A stretch of DNA of 64,000 nucleotides from Isoetes taiwanensis (lineage: Eukaryota > Streptophyta > Lycopodiopsida > Isoetales > Isoetaceae). Every line of letters begins with the position of its first letter. Position 1 is the stretch's first letter. Shown piece by piece: positions 31,040 through 44,571 of this stretch. The position numbers and the translations under genes are program-made. The stretch is taken from NCBI GenBank assembly GCA_021234155.1, contig JAJEKV010000083.1:588332-652331 (forward strand). Reading direction: 5' to 3'. The notes beneath the pieces were generated by a model. It saw only the letters and a list, made by a program, of their open reading frames with translations. It was not told the origin of the DNA and ran no database searches.

Positions 31040-33010
31040 AGCACACTGGAGTTTTCTCCGTGCAGCATGAATTAGAGAAAAGGGGACGGAGATGAAGACA
31101 TGCCCAAAACGGAAATGGCATTATGGGCATCTTTTAAACAGAGCCGGGTACCATAAAGAGGCATGGATTCGCCATAGCTGACCCATATCAACGCCGGATC
31201 TTCCGAGGAATTTCTGAACCGCTGCTCATGCATCCTAGCCCTAGATATTAAACCCTAAAAATGAACCCTAAAAATAATGGAGGATATTCACAACCAGCAC
31301 AAAAAAAACCCCACCGCAGGATTTGCCCCTTTTCTAAAATCAATGGCTAAAAAAGGTTGCACTCTAGAAATACTCTTTAGTACACCTGGATGAATACGGC
31401 CACCAAATCATATGAAAACCTTAGAGAAAACAGTATAAAAACATAAAAAAAAACCCCTGTTATAATGCTACATATTCAATCGCTATGATATTCCTAAAGC
31501 CATAACTTGATTGTCTCTTTCCATCCTCTGTATGATGGCCTTATGTCTTTCAGCTCCAACCTAATCATTGTCCTACTTTCGTATGCATCTTTATTCCAAT
31601 ATTTCTTCGAAATGTGCATATCCAAAACCAGTCTTTTTGTTATTCCACGTCACTTCGCAACTAACATGTGTGTTGCCTAAGGATTTATTGGAATGTTTTT
31701 GTAAAAACAAGGATGGATGCAAAATCTCAACTTCTATCACCCCTGCATAGACAAAAATATACCAATTATGATGACCAACTGGTTCGCTTCATAATAAAGC
31801 TTATGTGAATATACCCCGTTTCATATGCAAACATTCACTCCAAAAACCTGCAAAAAACTTAGAAAGGAACCATGACCTGTGGCAAAAACATATCATGTCA
31901 CTATTATGTTCTACTTCTGTGGCAAAAAATCAATAACATTAACATAATGCACTTGAAAAGCTTCGAAGCTGCATCACAGAAAGTTGATATGGTAAAGATC
32001 TCAACCAAGAAACAATGACAAGAATTACCAAAATGGAATATTCAAGAACAAGAAACTTCTGTTAGGAATAAAAAGGCATCTTCATCTATCTTACATAAAT
32101 GAATTTTGAATATGGATAAGACATGCACTTATCTAGAGCTGCAATTCCCAAAAATCCACTTCCAGATCAAGACCATTATGGGCCATCAAGGATTCTATTT
32201 TCATTCCAGAATCCAGGTTTTGCAATTTCTTAGATTCCCTTACAAGACAGTAACTCTGATGTCGCATAACCTCTGCAACATGAATTGCATTTTCCAGATT
32301 TCCAAATCCACCTAGAGATTTAAAGAACCGCGTCGTAACGTTGTGCAACAAACATATGGAAGTAGTTGTTCTTTAACAACTGTTGTGGAGAGTGTTGAAC
32401 TACTCTGGCATGGTTATGAAGAAGCAATTTAACAACAGGAAAACAATGACAAAGCAAAAGCAAGAAGGGAAATCTTTGAACCTTATTAATATAAGCATTT
32501 GAAGTTGAAGCAAACAACGTTGACCATAGCTTCCACGGCCAAGGCCATCGCCCATGTTTCCCTTGTCATAGTGAATCAAAACACTTCAAAATGGGGGATT
32601 TCACAGACTTGTGTTCCTTCTATCGAAAAGGTTATCCCAGCAAAATGTCCAAGCAACGCTATTCCATGCCATTGCTCATGATATTACTACGCCTACTTCT
32701 AATAGGCATCGGATTACAACTTTGGAAGATCTGGCATCTGTTCGATTGAGCATGGTTTGAAATATTCGATTATACGGAATCTTCCCGTCATTCATCCTTC
32801 CGATTGAGATGCCTCTATCTCACTTAAGATTGACTAAGGCGCGGTGCGGTTAACGGTTCCACACCGCCCACGGCAACAATGGCGACCAAGAGTTTTCTGG
32901 TAAAAGAGTAGGTTTGGGCAGTCACATCATATCTTAGGTATATTCCAGCATATACCTAGGATATGCCAAAAGCCCACATAAACAAGGGTTTGCCCCCCTA
33001 GGGGCAACCC
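31040..33010. other. no recognised gene
   Basis: AT-rich sequence with short ORFs only. I find no known motif, clear inverted repeat or RNA gene. Confidence 0.4.
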
Positions 33011-34590
33011 AAAAGGGGGAACAATACACACTAATTCATGGGCGGTCCAGACGTGGCATGCCTAATGACGATGTCAATCTGCTGGATTTCCTGCACCAAG
33101 AGAACTTTTGCAAGGCTCATGTGGGACCTCACGGTATACAGTTCAAAGACTAGAACACCAAGATATTCCCACTCCACACTAGACATTGAGAATCTATGGC
33201 ATCAAAAACACGTGAGTTTGTCATCATAAATTTTGAAGGGAGGCCGTTATTCTATGCCACTGTAATGCCAATCTGTATGACATTAGAAACAAACTCCTGA
33301 GCATAAAACACTTGCTTTCCAAATTTGAAGTGGTAAACATGTGGGTTAGGATGGGATGCATTAACCGTGAGCTTATGAGCGAAGGGTCAGAGCTCAAAAC
33401 GGGATGACCATTATCACCTTGTACATCACCACCATCCTTAGAGCGTAAGGGAAGTTACAAATAAGAAGCAAAAAGCGAGACCGAAATACAAACTTTACAA
33501 CAAGAAAAAAACAATATGATCTTTCGTGTGGTGGAATGTAATCTACACGGGTTCGGAATCATAACATCGAGGGTTTGAAAGAAGGGACAACAATATCCCG
33601 GAATTTAGCATCATCTTCGTCAGCAGGAATAAAATCATTCCAATAACGCCTACGTCCTGGGCCATTTCGTTCCACGGGCCCGAAGCCTGCATGTAAACCA
33701 AACAATATCATTCTAATGTTAAATGGCATACGATGCCCAGGATTTAGAAGAACTCTCCATACAGCTCTGATGTGCTCGTTCACATGGCGATATTACAAGG
33801 TATAATCCAATTACTAGACAATGTATACTTCGGTACTTATCATCCTGCACAAAGTATAGGTTAAACTAGAAGTAAGCCTACGGTGGTAAAACACAAAAAG
33901 AGCAGCCTTGTTTGATAAATTTCTATTATCCAAGACACAAAGCTCTTTAGTATCACCTACACCCCACCTTAAATACAAATCTTTATCCTTCTCGATCGCG
34001 GATTCAGAGACATTATGAAGATGGCAAGAGTAATGGACCTTCTCTATATTTTTCATACAATATCCCAATGAAACCTACTAATCTTGAGAGCCTTGCACAC
34101 CAAGACCACATCAGGAGGTTTAAAAGACTAGGGAAAGTCTCTTTTAATGGCTTCATTTAAAGCCTTTGGGGACATTGTCAACAGAGGCACCCCTCTCAAG
34201 GGCAACTGCACCATCAATACAAATCTTGTTACAGAAAGAAGATAAAGAACCAAAGGGGCTATGAGGTACATCCCAGCCTGAGAGGCCAAGAGTGACAGAT
34301 ACATCTACCCCTCAGTCCATCTCCAAATTGGGATCACCACATGGATTACTTGCCTCAGCACAAGAATTATATGTTTGAACAGAAGTGGAAGGCAAGGGTG
34401 CAGCGCGAATGGCCCACTTACCTCTCCTTGTAGCCCTCTTCATGAACATACTGACCAACACAAACAGAAAACCACAAACCAATACAACAATTACCTTAGC
34501 CCCAGAACCACAAAGACAGGCCAACAGAATTTATCCTCTGCTTTGCCATGCAGGCAACATGGCATACCCGACAGCACAATAGATCAAAAT
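33011..34590 (-). pseudogene. unknown gene X, longer but frame-broken copy
   Basis: Bases 33011-34430 match the core of the composite element (17967-18360 plus 22969-23980) without the Tigger insertion. Beyond 34430 the minus strand continues upstream with a hydrophobic segment (AKVIVVLVCGFLFVLVSMF), then MKRATRRGKWAIRAAPLP and NSCAEASNPCGDPNLEMD. This gives a probable membrane-anchored or signal-bearing N-terminus. Then come a stop, DVSVTLGLSGWDVP, and the region shared with the other copy. Several frame breaks and in-frame stops make it a pseudogene. Function unknown. Confidence 0.45.
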
Positions 34591-34691
34591 TAGAAGGATT
34601 TGGATTTCCACTCCATTTTAGATAATGTGGTTTTAGACTATTGCAGTAGAGATTATATCATTCATCATTGTAACATACAAATGTGTTTTTT

Positions 34692-34731
34692 CTTTTCTCT
34701 CTCTCTCTCTTTTTTTTTTTTTTTTTTTTTA
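34692..34731 (+). repeat. CT microsatellite and poly-T
   Basis: A CTCTCTCTCT run is followed directly by more than 20 T. Confidence 0.9.
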
Positions 34732-34739
34732 TTATTAAA

Positions 34740-37700
34740 AGAGGCATGAGTTTGGATGTCTAGTGCACACCAACAATATTATTGAAGCATCTAATTTAGC
34801 AAGCATATATGAGCTAAATTTGCATATGCTAACATTGGACGTGTATTATCATCCTAGGGAAAGAAAGTGTGTGAAATAAGTTGAATGATGGACCATATAT
34901 GGGATATGGTGGAGCATATGGATGTGGTGGCAATTGGTACTTTAATGGTTGACTATGTAACCTTACTATAATGTAAGGAATGTACATTTTTATTGACATG
35001 CAAAATTGGACGAAAATGCAATATTCAATGAAAAGGCGTTTTAGGCAAGATACCTAAAATATTAGGGTAAAGAGATCCGGCAATATATCTTCCTTGCGGA
35101 TTGCTTAAGGTGCAATAGTTTGGCATAAACAAAAGGGATTGCTATTGCTGCTTGTGATGGAGATGATCTGAATGTTACCACTAGGAAGCGTATGGTTGCA
35201 GAAAATCCACCCATGCTGCCCTGAAAGTTGCCATTAGAAGCATATTGCAGCACGTAGTATGGCTAAAAGCGGCAAGATACAAGAATTTCTTCTGTGTTGC
35301 GCACACTGGTGAAGCCAAAGAATCTGATGGCATTGGCAGAGCCGTAAATCCCATTCAAGCTAATCAGGTTTGGGCTTATGAGGCTATTTAAAAGATTTCT
35401 TTCATTAAGAACTGATGCATTGATTTTTTCCATATGTCGATTTGCTTGGGGTTGTTAAGCAGTGGTAACATTTGTTGGCTTTCAATACTATAAGATAATA
35501 GAATGGCTACGAAATATTTAGATTTAGTTATTTCCATTATGGTTTATTATATGATGAAGTAACACTACGTAAACTTAGATGTAAATTGCTTGTTTATTAA
35601 ATGTATTGACATGATCTGTAAATGTTAGCATAATGCCATTGGCTAGACATATGCATTTTTTGACATTTGCCATAAAAAGATCACGTTGCTGGAGCTGGCT
35701 TATATGATTCACTGGGATTGCATTATCCACACAAATGTTGCTATGGATCTAGTTACATTGGGCTGTGGTTTAATTCTAATATGAGTGGCACCTGGTTGTA
35801 GTAAACATGGCACATGTGCTGGCTGCATGGGTAGTGCTTTAAGCTTTTATGTAAAAGCATTAAGATAGACTACCAGTAAATTAGAGAGGTAAGTTTTCCC
35901 CTTGAAATGGGGAGGAAGAAGCCTGTGTAAAATGTTGTTAAGCTGATAAAGCGGTTGAAGCATTCTAGTTAGAAACCAATAAATTAGAGGTATGTTATTT
36001 CCCTGAAATGGGAAAATACAGCATGAAAGATGCCTGCATAAAGAGCTGTTAGGCAGTGTTGTAAGTAGACCTTACTGAATCTACAATTGTACTATACCAT
36101 TTGGTAAGATTGATGGGCATTTTCCATGTATAAATTTAAGTACTTACTGATTGCAAGCAGTGTGAAGGGGGATAACCTTAGAGGACCCCATGACGCCTGC
36201 TAGTAGCTTAGGCTCTTATCCATGAACTTGGCTAACCGTCCTTTGGTTTTACTGCAGGTAACAGGGTCCTCTACTCTCTGTTTTGTTTTCTTTTAAACAA
36301 GTAGCTGGATTTACGCCTTTCGGATGGAAGATATGACGTGAAGTTTCTACATTTGTACTCTGACGATGTCATAATGGTTGTAAGATAAACTTGATATGCT
36401 ATTATTGATAAAGGTAATTTACTTGCTCATAATATAAGTTGGGGCAGTATTATTGCTGTTATGAAATTTCAGAGATGTTTTACATTATATTGAATATATG
36501 GAAATGATGACCTTGTCTAAGTCTTAAGTCATATACACCTGTATGTCTTAAGGACTGCTTATTGATGCTTGTTTTTCAAGTATAATGGTTCGGGTTGACC
36601 TGGCCTAAAGGTTTTTTTTTTTTTTTTTTCTTGTAACTTAAGTTGTTGACCAAGGTTTGTGGCATTTTTTTTATCTTAACTCCTGGACCAAAGTTTTGTC
36701 TTTCTACTTCATACTACTTCAATAACCAAGAATCTACGTTAAAGTTAAAATCTACGAAGGCAAAAGTGTGTTAGTTTAAGTTTAATATCTTTAGTAGCAC
36801 AAAAACGAGCTTTGTATTGTTTAGCACTGCACTGCTTAGCATTGCAGATGCTGCAGAAGAGAGACTTTGGGCTAAATCTATTATCTTTATAGTTTCTGAA
36901 GTACTCATTCTTATCTTGTGGTTTGATATGAATAGAAGAATGAATTTTCCTTACCAAAAATTCATAAGACCAAGCATTCCAAGCGTCTGCTCTAGCTCCC
37001 CTTTACTTTGCAACATAGTTACAGGTAACCAGGTTACAAACTTGGTTCCCATTTCTCGAACTAGTTCCTAGGGGCCGGGAGTTTCGGGGACACTTATGGA
37101 CATTCCCATATGGCTTGTTACCAGGAACTAAGTTTCACAACTAGTTCTTACTATTTGGGAACCTCGTTCCAAACAAAGCTTATGCCATAAAGGGTTCGCA
37201 TTTGAAAAAACTCTGTCTATTGTATTCCTCCATTCCGACAAGCTTGGTCGTGCCGCAAAGAAGCTCGTTTACTTTGCTTGAAGAATCGACCTCAACAAAC
37301 AACAATGGCTCTTTTGGAATACAACGAATGATGTAGAAGCCAGGAACCCTAATGTTGTTCTGGATGCCAAAATTATGGATCCAATTTTGTATGCATGTAA
37401 GCTACTGAAGAGTATTTATTGTGTATTACTGAGTAAACTTGCGACTCCAATCTGTGTATATGAATCTGCTCTATCTATTATCTATTTGCTAAGCTTGGGA
37501 TCAACCTGTCTATTTGCTAAGCTTGGGATCAACCCTGATGTATCAAGTGAAGACCACGTCAACTTTTTTTTCTTTGTCCTATATATTCTGATGATGTTCC
37601 CTATTGTTGCAAGATTTCCTGTTTTCAATATTGAATCGTAGAAGATGGAGAACTCTATTCTTTATAAAGTAGTTGGCATGGAAGTAGATCAGAAGAAAGT

Positions 37701-37836
37701 GCATATAAGGAGAATAGAACCAATAGCACTGGCAGCAGGATATTTGCAATCTTCTGATATTCTCATGAGTTTTGGTGCAGGATATTGCGAATGATACCTA
37801 ACTGATAGGCATACATTTCCAACTGACAAAAATAAT
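34740..37836. other. intergenic, with one exon-like fragment
   Basis: AT-rich DNA. At about 36300-36390 the plus strand reads LDLRLSDGRYDVKFLHLYSD and then DVIMVV, flanked by possible splice sites. It looks like one exon of a lost gene that I cannot name. A 27 bp tandem pair lies near 37480-37535. Nothing else is recognised. Confidence 0.4.
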
Positions 37837-37888
37837 GCATGTTTATGTTTATGTTTATGTTTATGTTTATGTTTATTTTTTTTTTGAA
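37837..37888 (+). repeat. ATGTTT microsatellite (LINE 3' tail)
   Basis: Repeated TTTATG units run into poly-T. On the minus strand this is the simple-repeat tail of the LINE. Confidence 0.85.
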
Positions 37889-38294
37889 GGACGAAAGCCA
37901 AAACATTTATTAATCAGCTAAAGAGTACAAAATTTACATGTCTCATCTAATTGTGTAAGCACAAAAAGATGCCACGGGAGGACGAGCCTGGAGCACAATG
38001 TACTTACTCCAGAATAGGAGACTAACGATAAGAATCGAAGATACTGGATCCAGTTGCATTTCATCATTTCTGATTCAAGGGAGGAACATTCGTAGGCTGT
38101 CAATATCTTTGTGTGGGCCACCGTAATAACACCGCATGCAGATGAATTAATGCCCTGAAAGATGTGGTGTCTGCGACGCTCCCATATCGACTATAGGAGC
38201 CAACCGGAACCAAGAAGGAATGCTCTTTGCTTAGCTGGAGGCCATGCGTTGGGATAGGATGCCAAGAGGATGCATTGGCGGTCCAATGTCTTTG

Positions 38295-38696
38295 TTAAAC
38301 AAACCTTGTAGCGAGGACCATCTTTGGTTGAACCTCAGGACAATCAAAGAGACAATGCTCAAGAGTCTCAACGTCTGAAAGACAAAGCGGGCATACTACA
38401 GATATGCGAGGATCATAGCGATGTCGGAAGGCATTAACCCGCAAGCACTTGTGGATAACCTGCCACCACAGTTCAGAGACTTTAGGGTGGAGCAACGTAT
38501 CCGAAAGCCATCGCCATGTACGACACAAAGTGGGCTGTGGAACCTGTAGGTGCCACCCATCTGGCAACTGGAGGGGCTCGAAAGTGCTAAAAAGAAGGCG
38601 ATATACTGATCTGACAAAGTGCTTGCCTTTGTGAATATTTTCATGACAGTCCCATGACACCCTTTCAGCAACACAAACTTGCACTATAAGAGGCAA
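38295..38696 (-). pseudogene. LINE zf-RVT domain
   Basis: Contains TWRWLSDTLLHPKVSELWWQ, a run rich in Arg, and CPLCLSDVETLEHCLFDCPE, the zinc-binding motif found after the reverse transcriptase in plant LINEs. It is separated from the reverse transcriptase by damaged sequence. Confidence 0.75.
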
Positions 38697-39925
38697 ATTT
38701 TCTACGACCTTCTCCCATAGAGATATATCCCAACGAGAGAGCAGGAACTTTGCCTAAAATCCAGGCCAAGACAGTAGGTGACCCGCTTCATACCATGCTT
38801 GAATAGAAACACCACCTGCAAGAACCCATCGTCTCTGAGTTAGGGGATCAATTGATGCTGCCAATGGAGGTGCTGAGGGGTCTGGAGGCAGTGGTGCCCA
38901 CCATTATGGAGTCTCCAATAGGGTGTGGATAGAATAGAATAGAATATGATTTTATCATCCACTGAGACCAACGGCCTATGGGACCCAAGTACAAAGAGAG
39001 AGCAGCGTATTACTACGGGATTAAAAACCAAACCCAGAAAGGTTTTTTGGGAAAAACTTTAGTAGCAATAAGGATCTCGACATCTTGCACGATTATATAC
39101 ATAATCACAAAGAAATGCGGCTGAGGTTAATGTTATGGGGGGGCATAACTGAAGTAAGCGTATCCATTACCTCCGGAGGTACGATCCCAACAAGCCTACT
39201 GTGAGGTCGGGTGCTTTCGATTAGCTCATGCAAGGCGATGGGGCACAACTAGAAAGCATACCGAGCCGGATATGCTCAGATGCGCGGACGGGCACGGAGG
39301 GCGTGACTTTCATCCTCAATGGCGCTCGTTGACAAAGATTGACGGATTCGGTCCTCCTCGGCTCCCGAATCCATCTCCCTCGCCTCACGCGGAGGTGGTG
39401 TGCACCTGTCGCGAATGGAAGCAATCACCTGGCGGCTTTTTTTTTTCATGTGGGTAGATGGGTGCCATGGTAGTGGTGTGGGCCCCTCGTGAGCATGGGA
39501 TTAACCTGCTGTAGATAATTTGCCACCTTGACATGTGGCAGGGGCCTGCATCCCAAAGCTTGGCCATGAAGCAAGCATCCAAGTACCGCTTGGCGGCGGT
39601 AGCGTTCCTTCGGTGTATGCACGGTCCACATCGTGTGCCGCACATTCCATAGCGAGAACCACTTGGGCTTGCTTGTCTTTCCATGAGGCTTTGAGTCGCC
39701 ATGGGCCCATCGCCTTTGCCAAAGCAAGGTTGGGCAGCCGGGCTTCATCCATAGCCCCACCTTCGGAAGTAAATAATGTGGCGTTCAGTACTTGAGCCCT
39801 CATGTAATGGAAGGAAGCTTGTCTCTGGAGCAAAGATCTGATATGGGACCGTGGATTTCACTCCCGGTGCCGGGCCAAGAAGGCCTTACAGACCTGCTCT
39901 AGATCGCTCCAAGTGGTGAGGGATA

Positions 39926-40423
39926 TCACCGCCCCCCCCACTTACGCCCCATAGAGGAGGACGGTTCAACCAAGGCCCTGAACAAGTGTGCTGGTGACCC
40001 CATGCATCTGACTACGCCTTGTATTTGTTGTTTTGCATTGCATCTGGGGCTTTCCGACTGCGGTGACCCGTAACGATGGATGCATCGGTGTGTGGTAGTA
40101 AAACTCAATGCCCAAATACTTATAAAGTGAGCCACCTCCACTACACACTTTGGTAAGTGAATGAGGGAAGGCGTGGGTCTTGGGGATGATGGGACCAGCA
40201 GCACCCTTGTCTTGGCCAAGTTAACTCTCATGTCAGTAAATTGGCAGAAAGTGTCCAAAGCATCCAGGTGGCGTTGCATGTCCTCTGGGGTATATGCGAG
40301 CAGGTCAACATCATCAGCATATATAGAGAGCATGGCCAGAAAAGATGTCTGACTGCCTCCCATGTTGTCAACAGGCCATGCAAAAATGGAGAAGCACTTG
40401 GAAATTTCAAATACAAAATACAC
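39926..40423 (-). pseudogene. LINE reverse transcriptase fragment
   Basis: Contains SIYADDVDLLAYTPEDMQRH, the catalytic YADD, and then FCQFTDMRVNLAKTRVL, the usual following motif. The N-terminal fingers are missing because of 5' truncation, and later parts are frame-shifted. Confidence 0.8.
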
Positions 40424-40916
40424 AATTAAGTTAATACATCAATTTCAAATACACAATTAATTTAAAGGTTGTGAGGTGCATTGTACACATGTACGCTACA
40501 CATATACTAGCGTATGTGTTTGGGGCTCCTCGCCAATCGTTGGATGCCCTGTACAAATATCAACAAAAACAACACAGGGGTTGGGGAAGGGGAGGGATAA
40601 GTTAATGGTTCAATTTCTTAATATGTTAGATGCTCCTTTCAATGGTTCGATGTGCTATATTAATGCATCTTCTTTTTATTTTTCGTAAGGTGTTGGTAAT
40701 TGTTACTGTGCGGCCGCATGGAACGCCCGCATGGAGCGCATCGCGGCGTTCCCTTCCCCTAGCGGGACCTTTTCCACTCTAGCGTCGGTCTCCCTTTCCG
40801 TATTTCAAATTCGGAGGAAGGGGGCGGGATAGGGCGGCGGTGATGGCACTGGTTCGTGCTTCTCTTTACGTTGGTGAGCCATTATTTTTCCCTTTCTCCC
40901 CATTAGAGGAAGCTTT

Positions 40917-41063
40917 TTTCGTCTCCATCGCATTCAACTTCGGATCTTTATTCGGGGGCGAAGCTTCCTGCGCTTCGATCAGACTTTTTTTTTTTTTTCG
41001 TCTCCATCTGCATTCAACTCGGATCTTTATTCTGGGCGAAGCTTCAAGGCTTCGATCGCAGAT
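40917..41063 (+). repeat. tandem duplication, ~77 bp x2
   Basis: CGTCTCCATCGCATTCAACT is repeated downstream as CGTCTCCATCTGCATTCAAC, each followed by GGATCTTTATTC and GCGAAGCTTC. The copies differ by CTG against CG at two places. Confidence 0.85.
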
Positions 41064-43146
41064 TCAAGCCTTAATCCTCCTTTTTTCCCGCAGCAGATCG
41101 CGCTATCGATTCCGAGCTTCTAAGCAGGGATTGAAATTTTTCCTTTGATCATACTTGCTTTTAAGTTCTTCAATCTCCTTTTCCATGATTCTAAACCCTT
41201 TGAAACATCATCACGATTCATATTTCCCGTCCCAAATCGTCCGTGATTGGGCCTAGAACATGGATCTTCCTTTGGTAGGAATGCTTCTTTTTGAAAAAAT
41301 CTGCTACATCAAATCCACGGTGAAAACATCCTTACGGTACACAAAAAACGGGGTTTCCTGCCCGATTTGGGGAGGAAGGAATATAACAATGGCTATAAAT
41401 TGGAACCAAAGGGGATTTGTTTTGAGTTTGCGATGGCGGTTTGAACAGCTTCATCTATGTCTTTCGGCTTAGAGCCCCATTTTTTCCAACAAGAAGCTTT
41501 GGCGTCATTGGAGCTCCATAGCAGAAGAGGAGGTTGCCATGACTCAGAAATAAAGTAATGTAGAACTTTCAGAAATTTCAGGCAAAGCATCAGTAGAAAC
41601 CATTTTTCTACTACAGTAACTATAATGGTTTTTGAAATCTAGCCATGCTGCCGATGTTTGCACCGAGAGTGGTAAGAATATTTTAAAATGAAATGAATGT
41701 AATGATTTTATGCATATAAGATTGTTAACAAAAAAGGTGCAAATGGAAAAGTATTCTGCCATATTTTGTACAGTAGGCTGAAGATGTGGCCGAACGACTT
41801 ATTGACTTTGGTTTCCACGCTTCTACAATGTCTTGACATGTTCTAGGCACAATGATGGTTCAGCCTAAAGCTTAAGCAAGGTGCATTCCTACCATTGAAT
41901 ATCCATGTCTAAATCTGCTCTATGATGACGAGTTAATTTCTTTTATTCGTTTCAGGTTGAGCTAGACTGCTTATGTGAAGCCACCAGCTCTATAGGAGGA
42001 GAGATGCATGAAAGAGGACGACATTTCAAACTATGACGTTAATCTTTTGAAGGCAATGCAGGTATGAAATCAGTTTATTGTAAAGAGGAAACAAACTTCT
42101 ACTAATAACTCAGATGCCTGATTGCTTCTCTCCCTCATTGTCCTTTGAGCTTTGTGGTTTTAGGTTCCAAATGACGTTAGGGAGGAAATGATGTTAAAGT
42201 TTTGTTGGAAGTCAAAGCCGTGAACACTTATGTACTTTTATTAGATAGTTTGATGACTTGCACACTTAGGAGCATTTACTTTCTATTGTATTCGCATGCT
42301 TCCATAAAATTGTTTGGGTTATTTCTCATTCAGACATGCAGTTGCATTTTGCTTAGCAGGTTGTTCTTAATCAATAGGGTGCAGTTTGCAGGTTGTAGTT
42401 GCATTTTTGCTTACATCTGTGTCAATTGTTGACAAATTTATGATGAACAGCGCATGCTTTATTCTCCCTTCTAATTCAATTTTGTGCTTTTTCTTGCAGC
42501 CGGTTTTATAATCAGATATTCGGAGAGGTGCCAAATATTATTTCTTTCCAAAGAGGAAGGACCATCCACAACCTATCAGTATATCAGTAAAGACCTCCCA
42601 GATTCTGTAAGTTCAATTTAGTCATATGTGCCCTTAAGTTTAGCGCGTATGCAAATTCATGCAATTTCCTTGGATGTGATTGTTTGTAAGACTTATGTCA
42701 TTTTTAATAGATACAACTATTATTCCCCAGGTATTATTGCCTGTGCCATTGCACGGCTAACTGCCAAGTTAGTAACCAGATGACAAAGCCACCATATTTG
42801 TAAATTGATGCAACCTGACATGCAACATGCACAACACTCAGAATTTCAGTCTGTATGAGCTTCAAAACAGTGTTTTTTGTATTTTCTTTGACGAGGTTAA
42901 GTATTTTCAGCTGGACCATGGGACACCAAGCCTGTTATGACAATCTGGTTGGTCTTTTAGTTCTGTAAAATTTTTTGCTTATGCAAGTTAGACCAGTGTT
43001 GTATATCTACACAGTATAGAGCGGCAGAAAAAATTCATGATGACTGTGATTAGTCAATGGATTTATAAACATTCGAATGCACTGAGACAATAAAAATGAT
43101 GCATAAGGATGCAACCGTTAAAATGTAAGATTGGTGCACTCTCTTA

Positions 43147-43341
43147 GAACAAGTTTGTTGATCAGCTCAAGGTGAGAACAAGTATGAGAACATAATCTGT
43201 TTTATGTACTCCCCTCATTTTGAGTATCTAATGACTGATATTTAGAACAAGTTTGTTGATCAGCTCAAGGTGAGAACAAGGTATGAGAACATAATCTGTT
43301 TTATGTACTCCCCTCATTTTGAGTATCTAATGACTGATATT
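43147..43341 (+). repeat. tandem duplication, ~98 bp x2
   Basis: A unit beginning AGAACAAGTTTGTTGATCAG occurs twice, almost unchanged. Confidence 0.9.
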
Positions 43342-44571
43342 CATGTGCATTTTGTATCTCCGTATTAAGTGTTCAATAAAATGCATTGACAAAATTTGCT
43401 TTTGCGATAGAGCTCGGGCTATTTGGAATGTCACAAAGAGGTTATGTATTTGAGATAGCACAGGCAAAAGTCTTTAAATGTGCTGCCATGGAACATGTAC
43501 TATGGGAAGCTGTATAATGTGCACCATGTCTGTGCATCCAGATGGTTAATGTGACAGGGCTGGTTCTTTCCAAATTGTATGGTCCAGAGATGCACCACTA
43601 GAAGCATCTTTCCTGTTTTGATCTATTGGAGAAATGTATGTCTACAAGCACAAGAATCGCTACACTTTTTTGCTACTTGAAATGAAATGCCTTCACATAG
43701 GTAAGTGATTGAATGCAGAAGCAGATTCTAAATGACAGGCTATTGAGGCACATTGATAAGGATGGGGAGGTAGTAAAAAACAATGTTTGGATGCCATTCG
43801 AACTATTATTTGACTGAACTAAAACTTGAATGGCATAAATGGAGATATAGGAACCTCATCTACTGGTGCTAGAGTTTCTTACAGTCTTTCCATCGCCATG
43901 GACACGGTCGAGCCATCTTAACTTTCAAAGGACGTGTGCATGTTTCACATAGTATGTCTTTTTTATGTTATATTGACATGTGGGAATATAATTGGAATGG
44001 ATTGTGTACTTTATTTGCTATTTCTACAATAGAGCATTAAGAATAAAAAAGGAGATTCTACAACGGAAGCAAAATGGACATGTTTCTAAAAGCTCAGTGA
44101 CTATCCATTATATTTAGTCTGTTTAGTGGAACACCGACCTACTGCATTAAATCCACGCATGGACACTAGCGTCGAGCACCCCTCACTTTTTGGCATTCCA
44201 TTCAATCCACATATGTATAAGATTCTATTGCACCTGCCACAGCTAAGACCGTAGATCAATTTCATAAGTTACGACTCATGCCCAGCATTGCCGGATACAC
44301 ATTGCATGAAATGTTAGAAATTTAAGGCAAAAAATATATGACAGTGAAAAAATGCATCCACAACAGCCTAAATTATGACAAATTCTAAAGCAATATGCTA
44401 AACTATATATTCCATTACATCCGTCCATATTGTGTTCCACAATAACCAATGCCTAAACCCCAAACCTTCACACTTGGCAGTCCCGTACATCTACAAAAAC
44501 GATTATATTTAAACCTTTTTATTCCACCCACAAACCATATTAGTCACCCATTCCGCACGTCCACGACTAAT

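Larger units (their letters stand above)
37837..40425 (-). mobile_element. 5'-truncated LINE (L1-type non-LTR retrotransposon)
   Basis: On the minus strand a reverse transcriptase with YADD lies at 40423-39926 and a zf-RVT domain at 38696-38295. The element ends in an A-rich tail of TAAACA units (37837-37888 on the plus strand). It is truncated at about 40425, within the reverse transcriptase. I found no convincing target duplication. Confidence 0.75.

Noticed and set aside
39272-39833. ORFs on both strands within the LINE between the RT and zf-RVT parts
   Set aside because: Fall between the RT and zf-RVT remnants on the minus strand; broken connecting sequence with no independent motif.
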